64,000 bases of DNA from Dasyornis broadbenti. Its lineage: Eukaryota; Chordata; Aves; Passeriformes; Dasyornithidae. The number at the start of each line of letters is the position of its first letter. Position 1 is the stretch's first letter. The DNA lies in contig VZRN01006818.1 in NCBI GenBank assembly GCA_013397935.1, positions 6,582,095 to 6,646,094 on the forward strand. Direction: 5' to 3'. The position numbers and the translations under genes are program-made. Shown in pieces: positions 1-12,849 of the stretch. The notes beneath the pieces were generated by a model. That model had not been told where the DNA came from. It was given only the letters and a program-made list of their open reading frames with translations, and made no database searches.

Positions 1-858
1 TGAGAGACAATTAGTGTAGCTTTGAAGAAGTAAGAGCATCAGCATTTCTGTCACCTCCGTTTTCATTCCCTCTAGGAAAAAGCTTTATTGCAGCCTTATC
101 GTATCAAACTGTGAAGCTGAATGGTGACATATGATTCTATGCAGATACTCTGATATAATTTTGTTCTAGTGTAAAATCATAAATGTTAGGGAGATAAGGT
201 GATAAAAGGGTATACAAGTGGCCCCTAAGGGCCTAGTCCAACTTCTGGCAGCACACTGTTATCCACTTGGCCAATTTGTTCAGAGAAAACCAGTAAAAAA
301 GATGGCATTTTAGGTGTGCTACAGGTTAGGTTAAGCACAGTAGCTAAGTAGCCCAGTGTCCTAAACCAAAACACTCAGTTACTGCTTGATGTCAATTTTG
401 TATTTTAATGTTGTGGTTCATGTACTCTTTCTATAAATTCCACAAAATACCTGTACTACAAATACTGGGAACAGAGCAGGAAAGCTCTGGTCACTGTGTC
501 AGACGATTCATTCTTATTATAAGTTTCTGTATTCTGCGAGAACATAAATATTGATGCAAAACTGGGTTGTCTGCATTTTGGTTTATGAGTTGTGAACAAT
601 AGGAAAGCATTGAAAACATAATTTTACTTGTACCTCCAAGCATGAATCATCTGGAGACAGATTGCTTGAAGAAAATGCCAGAAGTTCAAAGAGCAGAAAG
701 GAGAAATGTCCAACTAATTTAGAACAGATGACAGGGTATGGGCAAGAACTGCCTGAGCCATAGACATTTCCTCTTGTGAATGAAAAAATGAATGTGTGTT
801 TATATGTTAGATATATACCAATAATATACTTCTATCTATAAAATACACATTCATATAT

Positions 859-901
859 AACATTTATATAAATGTTGTGTTTATTTATTTATAAATAAAT
901 A
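859..901. repeat. Two adjacent AT-rich perfect palindromes
   Basis: Positions 859-876 form an 18-bp perfect palindrome centred on TATA, and 882-901 form a 20-bp perfect palindrome of TATTTA-type sequence. They sit inside a roughly 130-base AT-rich block (about 830-960) rich in TATA and ATAT steps. This is probably degenerate AT microsatellite sequence able to form cruciforms or slip. No function is implied. Confidence 0.8.
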
Positions 902-1850
902 TGTATCGCTATAGATATATTCCGCTGTATAGATACATATATGTAGATACAGCCATATATTAATTCACCAAGACTGGGCTAAAAAGGGAAAAGAAATGTC
1001 TGATAAATAGTGTTTGTACAGAAAATCAAGTTTTTTGGTTTCTTCCTCAGTGTTCCTTGCCTGTACACTTGGGGAATCAGGGATCTTTCAACTGCCCAAA
1101 GTCTTTGGTATGGTGAGGAGCCTAGACACTTTGTTTCTTGTGGCATCTTTCCAGACACACTTGGAATTTGGAGTCAGGTATACCTTAGAATATTATCCCT
1201 TGTGCTTTTCAATTGGTAGGATGATAAGCAGCCAAGTAGCTTATTTAAAAAAAAATAAATTAAAAATGAAAAATACAGGGAACAGCACAATTGAGACTTT
1301 CTGGGGAATTTTTTACACTGAAAAAGCATTCTTTTTAAACTAGCCTTTTTCAGAGAATTGTTCTAATACAAAAGTCTTGAACAGTTCTGGAGTCTGTTCA
1401 TACCAGAGATTAAATGTCCTTTATAAGATCAACAGTGTATTAAAATTCAAGTATGCCAGTAAGGAAGAAAGAGTTTGATTATATGCTACAAACCCTTTTG
1501 TCTTTTTTCTAATTTTAACATAGAGCATAGCTGGCATTTTAGAACCACTATGTGACTTTTAATATCAGGAAAATGACAGTGTGATGTAACATGATCCTTT
1601 TGATCCTTTGAAAGACTTAATAAAAAGTAGATGATATTCAGGGTGTCACTGCATGGGTTACTTTTAGAAGAAGGAAGTTAAAATATTTTTAGCTTGATTC
1701 ATGCTCTGTTGAGGATTATAGAAGCTTCATCCTACAGCTTTATGTGTTAACCCACTTTCAAGGACTGCTTTTTTCTGAGATGTTTTATGGCAACACGGTA
1801 GACTTTCTGGTAGTTTAGCCCAGTGTCAAACAATCTGTTGCCTTCCCTCT

Positions 1851-1967
1851 TCATAGAATCATGGAATGATTTCGGTTTGAAAAGACCTCTAAGTTCATCA
1901 AGTCCAACTGCTAAGACCTGGCACTGCCAAGTCCACCACTAAAACCTGTCCCTAAGTGCCTCATAAA
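1851..1967 (-). mobile_element. CR1 LINE 3'-end fragment
   Basis: The + strand reads as the reverse complement of the 3' end of an avian CR1 element: tcatagaatcatggaatga, then a block close to the CR1 consensus around aagacctctaagttcatcaa and the typical 'cactgccaagtccaccacta'. The element therefore points to the - strand. Only about 115 bases remain, with no coding potential. Recognised from memory of the CR1 family. Confidence 0.88.
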
Positions 1968-2080
1968 GTCATTTAGTATTTGTAGCTTGTATTGATTTCC
2001 TCGTTTCATATCTGCTCTGTTGACCAGTGTTCTCCTGGCTTGTAAGACAAAATACTGATGACTTCCACCTGAAAGACAGA

Positions 2081-2120
2081 GTCCAGATTATTTTTGTAGA
2101 GTCCAGATTATTTCTAAGGG
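2081..2120. repeat. Short tandem duplication, about 20 bp x 2
   Basis: The motif gtccagattattt occurs at 2081 and again at 2101, each preceded by aga, so a unit of about 20 bases is duplicated head to tail with small differences at its 3' end. It is intronic and looks like replication slippage. Confidence 0.75.
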
Positions 2121-5100
2121 TTTGGTGTCAGATGTCTAATATGCCACATCGCCTGTTTTGGACAGGATTTACTTCACTTCCCCTATGTGGTATTTGGAAG
2201 AGGAGAGCTAAACATGATGCCTGGTCCTGTGTTCATGGTGTAGATGATTGCTGAATTATGAGTATTTCCGTTATGAGTATTATGACAGGGGAAAAGGCCT
2301 TGGTAGCAGACAGCTGAGAACCAGAGGCCTTCAAAATCCACCTTTCCAGCCCTCTGACAAGTAAATACTTCCTTGTCCTGGATGTTGTAGCATTAAACTG
2401 GTACTGTCTGATCTATTAAGATCCATTTATTGCTTCATTGCAGACACATACTTAAAAGGTAAATATTTGTTTATACATTTAGCAGAGCGGCTAGGCTAAA
2501 GTCTAGTCTGCAACTGTGTTGCAGTTCATGTCTGTAAAAGTGAGGCCAGCAGCTGGGAAACGTATCCGTGCAAAGCTTTAATGGGCCCAGCACATCCAGT
2601 GCTAATTGAGAAGGAAAACCTAAAGTCATTAGGAACTTGATGCACTAGCTTTATGCGTTGTTAAATTCTCTTTTTACCTTTCTTTTGTCACATTACTTTG
2701 GAGAATAAATTTACTCAGTCACAGTGGAAATCGTGCTTTGCAAATCATGCTTCACTGACACTGACACATTCATCACGGACTTTCAAGCCTGTCTGGAAAC
2801 TTTGAAAGCAGCCTATAGGCTGATGTTTCATGAATTTGCTAGTGGATGGAATCCCAAGTGACAGGCACAGAAGGAAAACATTCTAGCAAGCATTATCAGA
2901 TAGGTATTTCATGTATTTATTGCTATTAAAAAGTCTATGGGCTGGCTTATCAACACTGAGATTAAGCTTTTCGATCTTTCCATTTACGTTGGAATGTGTT
3001 GTTTGAGATAGAAATGCTATGATACACTGTGGCACTGCATCCTATTCACTCTGTTTTCCCATCTTACTGTCTGTGTTGATTGTACTGTGTATCATTCCAC
3101 CTTTTAGAGCATAAATGCACTAAGGTTTTATTTAACATACAATGTTTCTTGCAAATGTCTTATTTTAGTCAACACAGATAACCAGCTATTCATTTCTAGA
3201 TTCCTTCATTTTATATATGTTGGGGAAAAAACATGAGAGAAAGATCTCATTAAAAGATGGGCTATAATGCCAGGCACAAATGTAGCAATTTCTGTAAAAC
3301 AACCTATGGCACATTTACATCATGAGTCCAGACATTATTAAGAAATACAGCTGTTAATGAAATATGATTCAATGTAATAAAAACTAGATAAAAATACATA
3401 AAGTGTAATTATTATATTCTTTTGATATTATTATAAGTAATTATAATATCCACAGAAGTTGTGGTCACATAAAAAAGCAATTTGTCAGAATTAATGTGAA
3501 GATATATGTCAGAATTGAATGCTGCTTTTACATATTGAATGATTCCTTTTTGCCCTCTTAAGACTGAAGTAGTGTCCTTTTTTTTATATTCATCATGTGC
3601 AAATGTTCCATTTTTAATTGGCAGGAACAGAGGCAGTGCTGAACCCTTTGTTGGGGTTTAATTTGGTAAAGTAGCAATAATCTCACATCCCACTCCAGTC
3701 TCACATTTTCCCTTGGTTTGTGCCTTCTTCTTGCCCCTTTTCAGCACTGCAGTGCTAAGAAAGGCGTAAGACCTTTCTTCCTTGACAGCTTCTCCCATCT
3801 GCTCTACACTCAGGCTGGCTGCTTCAGTGGACTGGCAGAAATTGCTTAACACTGTTCTGGCGGACTCAGCACCACAAGGTGCTTCTTACGAGTGCTGCCA
3901 GTCTGTAAAGCTGGGAGTAGAGCACTGTGGTTTCAGCTGCTACTCAGAAGAACTGCTGGAAGATGCAGAACTTTGAGAAACAAAAGAAATCTGTGACTAT
4001 CAGAGTTTCTACTTACTCAGTTGTCCATGACTTCCTTAATAATTCAAGGAATTTGATGTTGTGATTGCACCTGGCTCTGGCACCTGTTTACAGCCTTAGA
4101 TAGACTGACTGTGTGGATCCCGAAGGAGGCACCTGTTTATGGAAACTCAAATTACCTGAGAGAAGGCTGTGCCTTGGCCATAAATTTGCCATATCCCCTA
4201 TGCAAATGACTAAAACATTAGAGGAAATAATTTGCTGCCTAGTAATTCCAGGCTGTTGGCTGTCAAAAGGAATATGAAGTTTTTAGCCCTACAGCGTAGC
4301 AAGTCTTCTGTTGCAGAAATACTGCTTGGATGCCTCAATAGAGAAAGGTGCATTTTCCTATGGAATTTCTCATTGAGTCTAAGCACGTGCCAGGGCTTTC
4401 TTAATGCAGCCTCTGATTCATTGCCTGGGTCATCACATACATGGCCTGTGCTGTAACAGTAATAAATTTTATGACAGGATGCTTCTTCCATGTAGCTCTA
4501 CCGTCAGGAAGGTCACTTTGCTTTAGGGGGAATTGTTCTGAGTCCACATCGAATTTGGTGGAGTAAATCTGTTCCTAACAGCCATTCTGTGAATCCAGTC
4601 AGGTTGCTGGATAGACCATTAGGTGTGTATTTGTGCTTAGTACTTTACATGGAAAAGAAGGGGGGGAAAAAAGCACAATGTTTTAAGGTACATTCTGTGT
4701 GAATTGAGCGATACTGCAGGAATTCAGTCACTGTGAAAATTTGCTCACTGTGTCTATTCATAAGATAATTTCCAGTAAATGAGACAAGTTATAACAATAT
4801 CCATTATTTCATAATCTGTTCATTACCTCTCTCATAAAAATCTGCATGTTTACATTGTTTCATATTGTTGCCAGTTAATTGTGTTTTCTATCCATGTTCA
4901 ATTTGCATTCATTAACTCATAGTTTGCTGGTAAGTGTGTTCTTTCTATACATATTCAAAGAAATTCTTTAATTCAATTTCTCTGTTTCTTCTCATACAGT
5001 CTCACAGCCAGATATGCAACTCAGTCTAATCACAGTGGAATTGCAACCAGTCAAAAAAAGGCTTCTAGGTCAGTTAAATATCTCTAATTTATTGCTTGTT

Positions 5101-5822
5101 AGTGATACTCAAGCAAGTATATGCCCATTGATATTTTATTCTTTGGACTTAAGCAGACCCTAAACAGTGTGTAAATTTTGTTATGTGTGCAAGCTTTGCG
5201 ATGATGAGCTTTGCCACAGAAAAGCCTTGTGTTAATTGGCTTTTGGCCAATTGGCTGATTTGTCCTGTACATTAGCAATATTTCTGGTTGTTATGTATCC
5301 TGCATCTTTGTATCCTGCATGTAAAATATTGGATGTGAAGGATGAGTTGGTGATTTTAGTGCTCTGTGCTTTCTGGCTCAATTTCTGACTTTAGTCATGA
5401 GTGAAAAGAAGTTTGGGAGTCCACCCCAGTTCCCACTAGATGTTTTGCATATGTAGCAAACCCACCTGAAAGTCTGAGTTCACAGAGTCAAGTTTACACA
5501 GAAGCAAAACAGAGCAGCAAAAAAAGAATGACTTCCAAGACTTCTGCTCCATCAAGAGTAGCCTGCACACAGTCCCCATGAATGAGAGGCTTTGTTTTGG
5601 CAGTGAATTTGACAGAGCTGTGTGTAGGAGCTGACTTGTTTCGGATTCCATCAGTACTTTTAGTCTGTCCTTTCCATGAGCACTAAAATCTACAAGCCAG
5701 ATTGCAGAAGAAAGAAGCTGAGGTCTAAAGCTTAACTCTTTTTTCTACCTTTTTTTTTTTTTTTAAAATTGGTGCAGGGGGGGCAATAATTATTGTGTTC
5801 ATTAATTATACCTTTGCCGTAC

Positions 5823-5847
5823 AGTTCATTGGTGAGACCAATGAACT
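5823..5847. repeat. Perfect inverted repeat, 11-bp arms, 3-nt loop
   Basis: Arms agttcattggt (5823-5833) and accaatgaact (5837-5847) are exact reverse complements around the loop gag. It is intronic. There is no flanking duplication and no known family that I recognise. Confidence 0.85.
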
Positions 5848-7744
5848 CTAAATTGCATAATCTACTATAAAGATTGCATTTGCAGTATAGAACACTAACA
5901 CAATGTGAGTTGCTGGTGATAGCTTGAAATGAGCTATACCACGGTCCGGTTGCTTTGCACCTGCATTTATAGGTCTTCGTTTTCCTTATTGCTGATGCTC
6001 CTGTCTTGTCCACATTCAACATGTCAAGGTTAACAGTCTTATTGTCTAATACTTTAAATCTGTGGCAGTGTTTCCGAAGCCTGTTCAGAGGTATGTGACT
6101 TGTCCCTTATTTGTTATATTCTTCTTTGCATTTCCTTAGCTGCTTAACATGATTCTGCAAGAGCAATTTAAAACCTGAATTCAATTAAGAAAGTCAGCAA
6201 ATGAGGTAAACTGGAAAGTGTGTAGAGAGAATGACCTCATGAATAATGTGCTTACTGTGGCAAGTTCTTGAATTCTGGCATGCAGAATATACGCAGAACT
6301 ATTTTGTATTTTAGCAGAACAGATGAGTTTCTAGTGTTGCACATGCCTTTTCATTGCTTTTGTCATTACCTTTGACAAATGATTTCAGGGCTCTTACTGC
6401 CTGTCAAATTAGGGTAATGAGAAGGAGCAAATGGATTTTTAAGTTTGTTTTAGTGCATTCTTCAGGGAACAGAAGATCACTCGAATTCATGGGTCACGGT
6501 AAAGGTTAGCATGCGTACAGCTGCAGAGCAGAGACAGTCTGCTCTGGGCTCGGCAGAGACCAGCAGGGCAGGCTGGCGGCCAGAATGAGCCATTAAAAAA
6601 ACTAGTTGATTAGTTCTCTGAGGTTTAAACTGGTAAAGAAAGAGAATATGGAGCTGTTTACATATGTTTGGAAATGAATATAAAATTATTTGAACGTTTT
6701 TGTTATGCCAGTGTATTAAACAAACAAAATAGTTTGGAAGAAATCAAATGTTTTGTACTTCTTTGTAATGTGACTTTTTTCCTTCCTTCTGATGCTGCTC
6801 TTTCATAATGAAGTGAAACTAACAGAATTTGGTAGCTCTGGTATAATTTGCACTGCCGTTATTAAAATCATTCCAATAAACAAGAAACAGAATAGAGGTG
6901 CTCTTCTCCTATGGCAAAAGCCTATGACTGGTTTGAGCAATTAATTTGGTCCAAGAAATAACAAAACTAGAACCAATTGTGGGTGCCCACAAAGGTGCTT
7001 TAGAAGTTTTGAAGTAGGCACATATTAAGGAATCTTACATCACAAAACAGATTCAAATGGAAAAAAAGATTCAGGTTTACACATGCCAGAAACAACAAGA
7101 ATCTACATTTTTTTTCCTTAACATAGCCACACAGTAAGGTTCAGATGGTGGCAGCAAATACTAAGAAATGAGCTGTATAGTCTACATTATATACTTCTAT
7201 ATAAAAGGTATAAATGCATCTGTATAATCTAGATAAAATAAGTATTTTCAATATTTTTCATTTAAAATAGTAATGTGAAGTATTCTAGCCAATAGCATTC
7301 TGAAAAAATAACTGAAGATAACTAAAAAGCCAGATTTTATGCTAAACACAACTGTGAAACATTTATTAGAGAAAGAGATACAAAATATTTCCCAACTATC
7401 TATTGCTGTGCTTTCTAATCTATTTCTTTATTATTTCCTCTCCAAAAAGTGACAGATTTTAATAAAGGTTGATATTGCACTTAAATATTTGTTAGGGTGA
7501 ATCTGTTTTAGCAATGTTAATGGCAAATGCAAAGCATCTTCTTACATGTCTTGTGACTCTAAAAAGCATCTTTTCCCCTTTTGTGTGCATAAGGATAAGC
7601 TTTTATTTTCATTTGTGGAGTCTAACTAATTTGAATCCTCCTGTTCGTTGTTGCTTACCTGAATTCACTGGGTTTAGTTGGTTTAAAATTGTGATCTGAT
7701 ATTTGCATACTGTCTCCGCTATATGTTGCATTACATAAAATGAA

Positions 7745-7796
7745 CTGATTTCTCACTGATTCTCACTGACTTCTCACTGATTTCTCATCATTCCAG
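7745..7796 (+). promoter_or_regulatory. NAV3: 3' splice site with repeated branch-point motif
   Basis: Just upstream of the exon at 7797 lies a short degenerate tandem repeat of about 10-11 bases (ttctcactga type). It gives four CTGAT/CTGAC motifs with candidate branch adenines at 7748, 7759, 7769 and 7780, followed by ttccag (AG at 7795-7796). Distances of roughly 17-49 bases to the exon bracket the usual branch-point range. That this is the acceptor is supported by the protein match that follows. Which branch adenine is used is unknown. Confidence 0.8.
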
Positions 7797-7936
7797 GCTT
7801 CCAGGACCCTCAAGGGTGCCAGCTGCAGGCAGCAGTACCAAAGTCCAGGGAGCTTCCAATTTAAATCGGAGAAGTCAGAGCTTTAACAGCATAGACAAAA
7901 ACAAGCCTCCACAATATGCAAACGGAAATGAAAAAG
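7797..7936 (+). CDS. NAV3: NAV3 internal exon (140 nt)
   Basis: This exon encodes part of the Ser/Pro-rich disordered region upstream of the large central exon. It enters with one base completing a split codon, continues in the frame starting at 7798 (LPGPSRVPAAGSS, then KVQGASNLNRRSQSFNSIDK and KNKPPQYANGNEK), and ends with one base of the next codon at donor G|GTAAGG (7937). This matches NAV3 closely. Basic and Ser/Asn-rich residues dominate, and no folded domain is visible. The frame stays open for 125 codons past the donor, but the protein match stops exactly there and resumes at 14932, so the donor is real. A GTG near 7816 can look like a start, but it is an internal Val codon. Confidence 0.93.
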
Positions 7937-10541
7937 GTAAGGGATTGAAGTTACTAAGTTTACTCTCCATAACACACAAGAAGGGGAGGAAAAAAAACAT
8001 CCACAAGGGTCAAAAAGTGAATGTAGCATTCAGACTTTGTAAGGAAGACCTATGGAAACTGGGGCCTGAGTTAGAACTTGTGGTTCAGTTGGGATTAAAG
8101 TTCAGATGTGAAAACTTTCAAGACGTTACATTTTATCCATCTTTGATGGAAATATCACAGGGTGATTTTTGCAAAGTAAAAGTTAATCCATACTGGATGC
8201 CTATAATCTTATTCCATATTCAAGCCTACTCTTACCCAAAGGAATTCTGCCATCATTTTCAGGGTACTTTGCCTCTAATGGAGAAGAATCAGAATATTGT
8301 ATTTGCATCATAATGTTACATGCATCTGTTCTTTCAGAACCTTACCTAGTATGTGTATAATACTGAATAAAGGATTGAAATTTAAGTCAAATGTAATGAA
8401 ATTTTGCAGCGATTTGGAGCAGCCATTACAACAATGAACTGAGTACTCTGGGCCCTTCCGTTTCTCTCACCCTGACTCTATTTTCCTGGAAAATGTGCCT
8501 GTTCTGGCTTTATCTCAAAAAAGAATAATGCAAAAATGCAGCTTTCTGAGTTGTGTAACTAAGCCATCCCCTTCCTCCCCTTCTTTCTCCCTTTGTGTAA
8601 AATGAACAGCATTTTATTCATATCTCTGGGTTAGAATCCAGTTGAAAATGATACAATATACATAGTACCCGTTTGCATCCTTGGGGTCTGTGGGAGGAAC
8701 AAATATGCAGTGAATGTTCTTCATCCAAGCAACAGGCAGCTATCCAGATTTTTTTTACAAAATTCTGATGAACACGCTTTGCCCCTAGCTGTATCTGAAG
8801 ATATAAAACCATCCTTTCAATAGTTATTTCTTTATTTTTACTATCAGGGTTGAATGTTTCACATAGTTCTATAGTGGGTTTTATTTCACTGAGGACTTGT
8901 TTGTGTCAAGACATCCAGGCTAAAACTAGAAAGAGATCAGAGTGAAAACTGAGCAGATACTGTATAGTTCACAAATACGATAGCGAAGTTATGAAGTAGA
9001 TGTGGCTGCCTTGAATGAAGGTATGTACAGGGGTTTAGGTTTTAGAATTGCTTCATAATGTTGAGCTGTTTGCTACTGAAATATGTGAGAATGAAATGAT
9101 TGAAGGTGAGACATGCTTGTAGATATTTATATTCTTAGCTCATTACTTGGAAACGCTTTTGACTGCTAAGGTTTGTAATTCATTGTACATTTACGTGACT
9201 TTCTGCATGATGTATTTCTTTACTCCCTCATTTCTTTACAGCAGAGAATAAGAACCTCGATGAGGTTTTTAGTGAAGTCATCACTTGCAGGAGGATAAGG
9301 GGAGGCTTTTTTTTGTAAAGTCAATCAATTCATTTTACAGGAAATAGAAAATGTAATGTTGCATTATCTACAGACAACTGTATTTGAGATGTTTCCATCT
9401 GTTCCTTTTCTTTCCTATCAAAACAGGAGAATGGATGAAAAACCATTAATTTTATATGATAATCAAACAGAGATACAAGTTTGTTTTAGGGTAGAAAACA
9501 GAACTTCATTAGAGAAAATGACTGCTGTGAGTGCAAGGGTAGCAAAGTGATATTCTTTCATAATATCCTAAAAGAACACAAGAACCTTTATTTGAGTACA
9601 CTGTGCTGCTACTTTGCCTAAAGAGAAAAACAACTGCGCCGTGCTATATTTTAAATTTAGTTATTATAGTGACTAATTTTTGAATATTACAATGATATTT
9701 CCAAGGAGTTTTTTGATAATTTAAAAAGTATTTTAGGATGTTCTGTAGCCTGAGATTTTTGAAGAATTTGTTTAAAAACAAACTTCAACCCTTACAATAG
9801 TACAGAAAAACCTCTTTTTAAAAAGTAGTGTCACCATGCAGTAACAAATGACTTATCCTTACACTGCAGCACAAATAATAGACATTATATTTCAATTTTT
9901 GCTCCTTATGCAGATGCTTGGGGCAGGATAACTTTTAAAAGCTTTTTTGAATAGATGCACAGTCCATAAGCATTAATTTCTGAGACGACTTGTGCTAGGT
10001 AGATAGCTGTTAGATGTTGGGACCTCCAAACCTCTTCAAGGGCAGACCACTGTTAGATTATTCTTTGCTGCACACCTCCCTGTATGCGCCATAAGGAGAC
10101 CTCAGAAAATACAGCAAAAGAATTTTATTTTTTTTTTTTAATCCAGTTATAGGTAGTCCTTGTAATCCATTCCCACCTAACACAGTCACTCAGTCACAGT
10201 GGGGAATGGATTTGTAGTCACAGAATTAAAGGAGACCTGAAGGTGATCCAGAAGAAGATGTGCTATCAGCCTGTTATTCAGTATTCCATTATTTAGTCTC
10301 TCATTGACATGATCCCCTTTGAGCATTGCTTAGGGCGTAGTTCAACACAGAAAGAAACCTGGCTCCCCTGAGCAAATGCGGGTTTGCTCTTTACTGAGCA
10401 GAGCCCAGTTTTCACCAACAGCCCTGATCCCTTGCATGACACAGGTAACTGTCTAGAGCTCTGATTAAGTCAGAAACACAAAATGCACCAAACAATTAAA
10501 CGAGCCATTAGCTGAAACTTGTTTCTGGAGCTTTTGTGAGA

Positions 10542-10563
10542 TTTTTTTTTTTTTTTTTTTTTT
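10542..10563. repeat. Homopolymer T run (22)
   Basis: Twenty-two consecutive T in the NAV3 intron. No SINE or LINE body attached to it is recognisable, so it may be a simple repeat. Its length may be unreliable in the assembly. Confidence 0.9.
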
Positions 10564-12849
10564 CTGGATTTTGAGCTTACTGATTGATTTCAAAGAACGT
10601 CAGCTTTTCAGACATGTCAGATTTGTCTGCCTCCGACTTAATAACATAAAGATAGAAATAAAACTAGGAAAATTAAACTGTTTAAATGAAGTATTTATTC
10701 AGATTGTTAATAAGGTAGAAAACCAGCGCATTTTGAGTACAGCAAAGAAATAATGCTCTAGTTCACACCATATTTTTAAAACAAATCTTTACCCCTTAGA
10801 TCTTAGAAACAGTGTATCTGAACACTGTCTCTATGAGATACAGTTTCATTGCCAGCTTTTCGATATAATTTAATGATGTGAGATGGCGTTTGTGTTTTCT
10901 CCAAACTCAGTTTTAACAGTATTTGGTTATTTTGCCCATACTCACTCCGAGAAACTCTGCCCCGGAACTCTGTTGTATGATGATGCAAATTTTGAGGCAG
11001 AATTCTGTTCGTCTGTGGCCAGTATGTTCATCTAGAGCTAATTTGTGTCTGTTTCTTCTGGTGCCACTATTTTTCCAGTTGTCCCTGATGGTGTTTTCCT
11101 CTTGTGCTGATAAGGGGTAGCTGCTTTCTCATGGACAGTTAGAAAGGGGGAGTTGAACAAGCTGAATTCTTTTAATCTTCCTAGATAGAACTCCCATTCC
11201 TTCAGACATCCTTATTGCAATGCCTTGCAATTCTTCCATTTTCTACTAAGCTTTTTTTATTGTGAGTGACTAAAAATGGATAATCTGGACACCTGCCTGC
11301 TACAGAATATTTAGATTATCATACCTAACTGCGCTGCAGTGGAGGAGCTCTTGTTACAGAGCTCGTCTTCTCCAGTAGCACAGAACACACCGAAGGTCGC
11401 AGATGAGAAGACAGAGCAAGTTAGTTATGTACTGGGACCAAGCTCAACTCTTCACATGTCCTTTATTTGTGCCACAGCCTATGCAAAATGGATTTGAAAA
11501 TGTCCATTTGGTCATCATGATCTCGCTGGGTTCTGCTAGAAATTTTTCTTTTTTGCACTGAGCACCTGGGGGTGCTGTGTTGCTCCTGTGCTTTTACAGC
11601 AGAGGTTGAGCTCTGAAAGCACTGAGTTCTCAAGCAGAAAATTGTTTTCACCACAAGCTGACTACGCCTTTCAGGAATAAGGGGTTAAGCCTGAAAGAGT
11701 AGACTGACTTCTTGTAAAATTTAGTTTACAGAAATAAGAAATCCTTGCCATTGTTTGGGTTCACTTTGTCTCAAAATCACCACAAGGTGGGGACAGGTTT
11801 CATGTAATGAAAAGCTAAAGCCAAGCCCAACTGAATATGCAGAAAGCAGTTAATTGTGTGCAGCTTCAAGTAATGCATTTGTGCTGGAGGTGTGGGAGGG
11901 TGAATAGATCTTTTAATTCCAAATCTTTAAACGTACAGACAGGTTGTCAATATTTCTTGAGAGTATGCAGTTCATGTTCCTTGTAGAAATATTAAGGATT
12001 CCCTTTAAACTGAAGACTAATGGCAAGCCAAAGTTCTCTGTAATATTTATGATTTGTGACAAAGGGATCAAATAAATACCAGTGGTTCCAGGAACCTGTA
12101 TTTTTTTGCTATATATGTAGCAGAACAAGCTGTTGATGAAGCCGTAAATACTCTTCTTTTTATATTTTCCCCCTCAATGAGTTTAATATTATACAGCTGG
12201 AAGTATGGCAAGGCATGCATTCTTTTTTGTAATCAGATCACTCTTTGACTTTTTTTTTTTATTAAAACTAGTAGCCTGAAGCCATACAAATGTAACACAA
12301 CTAATACAACAGAATGCAGTGGCATCCCACTGCTCACAGATTGTTACATCTATTCCTCATTAGCTTTGCATATTCTTACGGTTAATTGTTCTTCTGCAAA
12401 TCTGTCGGTATCACTTAAGACCCCAATCCCCCTGTGTATTTAGGGTGAGCTCAGTGCAAGACAGAGTGTGTGCAAGTGCACACCCACTTCTGAGCTGTCA
12501 GCCCTGTGGCTGGTTCCTGGTATAAATTAAGAAAGCCTGAGGGCTGCAGTAATTTCCAACAGCTGTGGTTGGCCCCAGGCTCTCTTCCAGCATCTGAGGC
12601 TCACCGGACAATAGCAGGGGCCTAGCCACAATTCCTGCCTCGGTCCCAAGGAAGGGATCAGCTCTGCAGCTGCCCACCAAAGGTGCTCCATGGTGCAACC
12701 TGGAGCCTGGGGAATACGCTGTAACTTTGCCTGTCTCAAAAAATACTCTGAAGCAAGCCTTAATGAGGCAAGTTAATGTTCTCTTGCTTAGAACAGGACT
12801 CAGGAGAGCTGCTTGAAACCTTCTGTGAAGGTGGAATGAGTTCATCTAC

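Larger units (their letters stand above)
1..7796 (+). other. NAV3: NAV3 intron (3' part)
   Basis: AT-rich intronic sequence ending at the acceptor ttccag before 7797. It holds a short CR1 fragment (1851-1967), an AT-palindrome patch near 830-960, a short tandem duplication (2081-2120) and an inverted repeat (5823-5847). The open frames here are all under 110 codons and resemble no protein I know. I see no further exon. Confidence 0.8.

Noticed and set aside
7816..8313. A 165-codon open frame as a small independent gene
   Set aside because: Its first 40 codons are NAV3 exon sequence up to the donor at 7936, the apparent start is an internal GTG Val codon, and the rest is intron.
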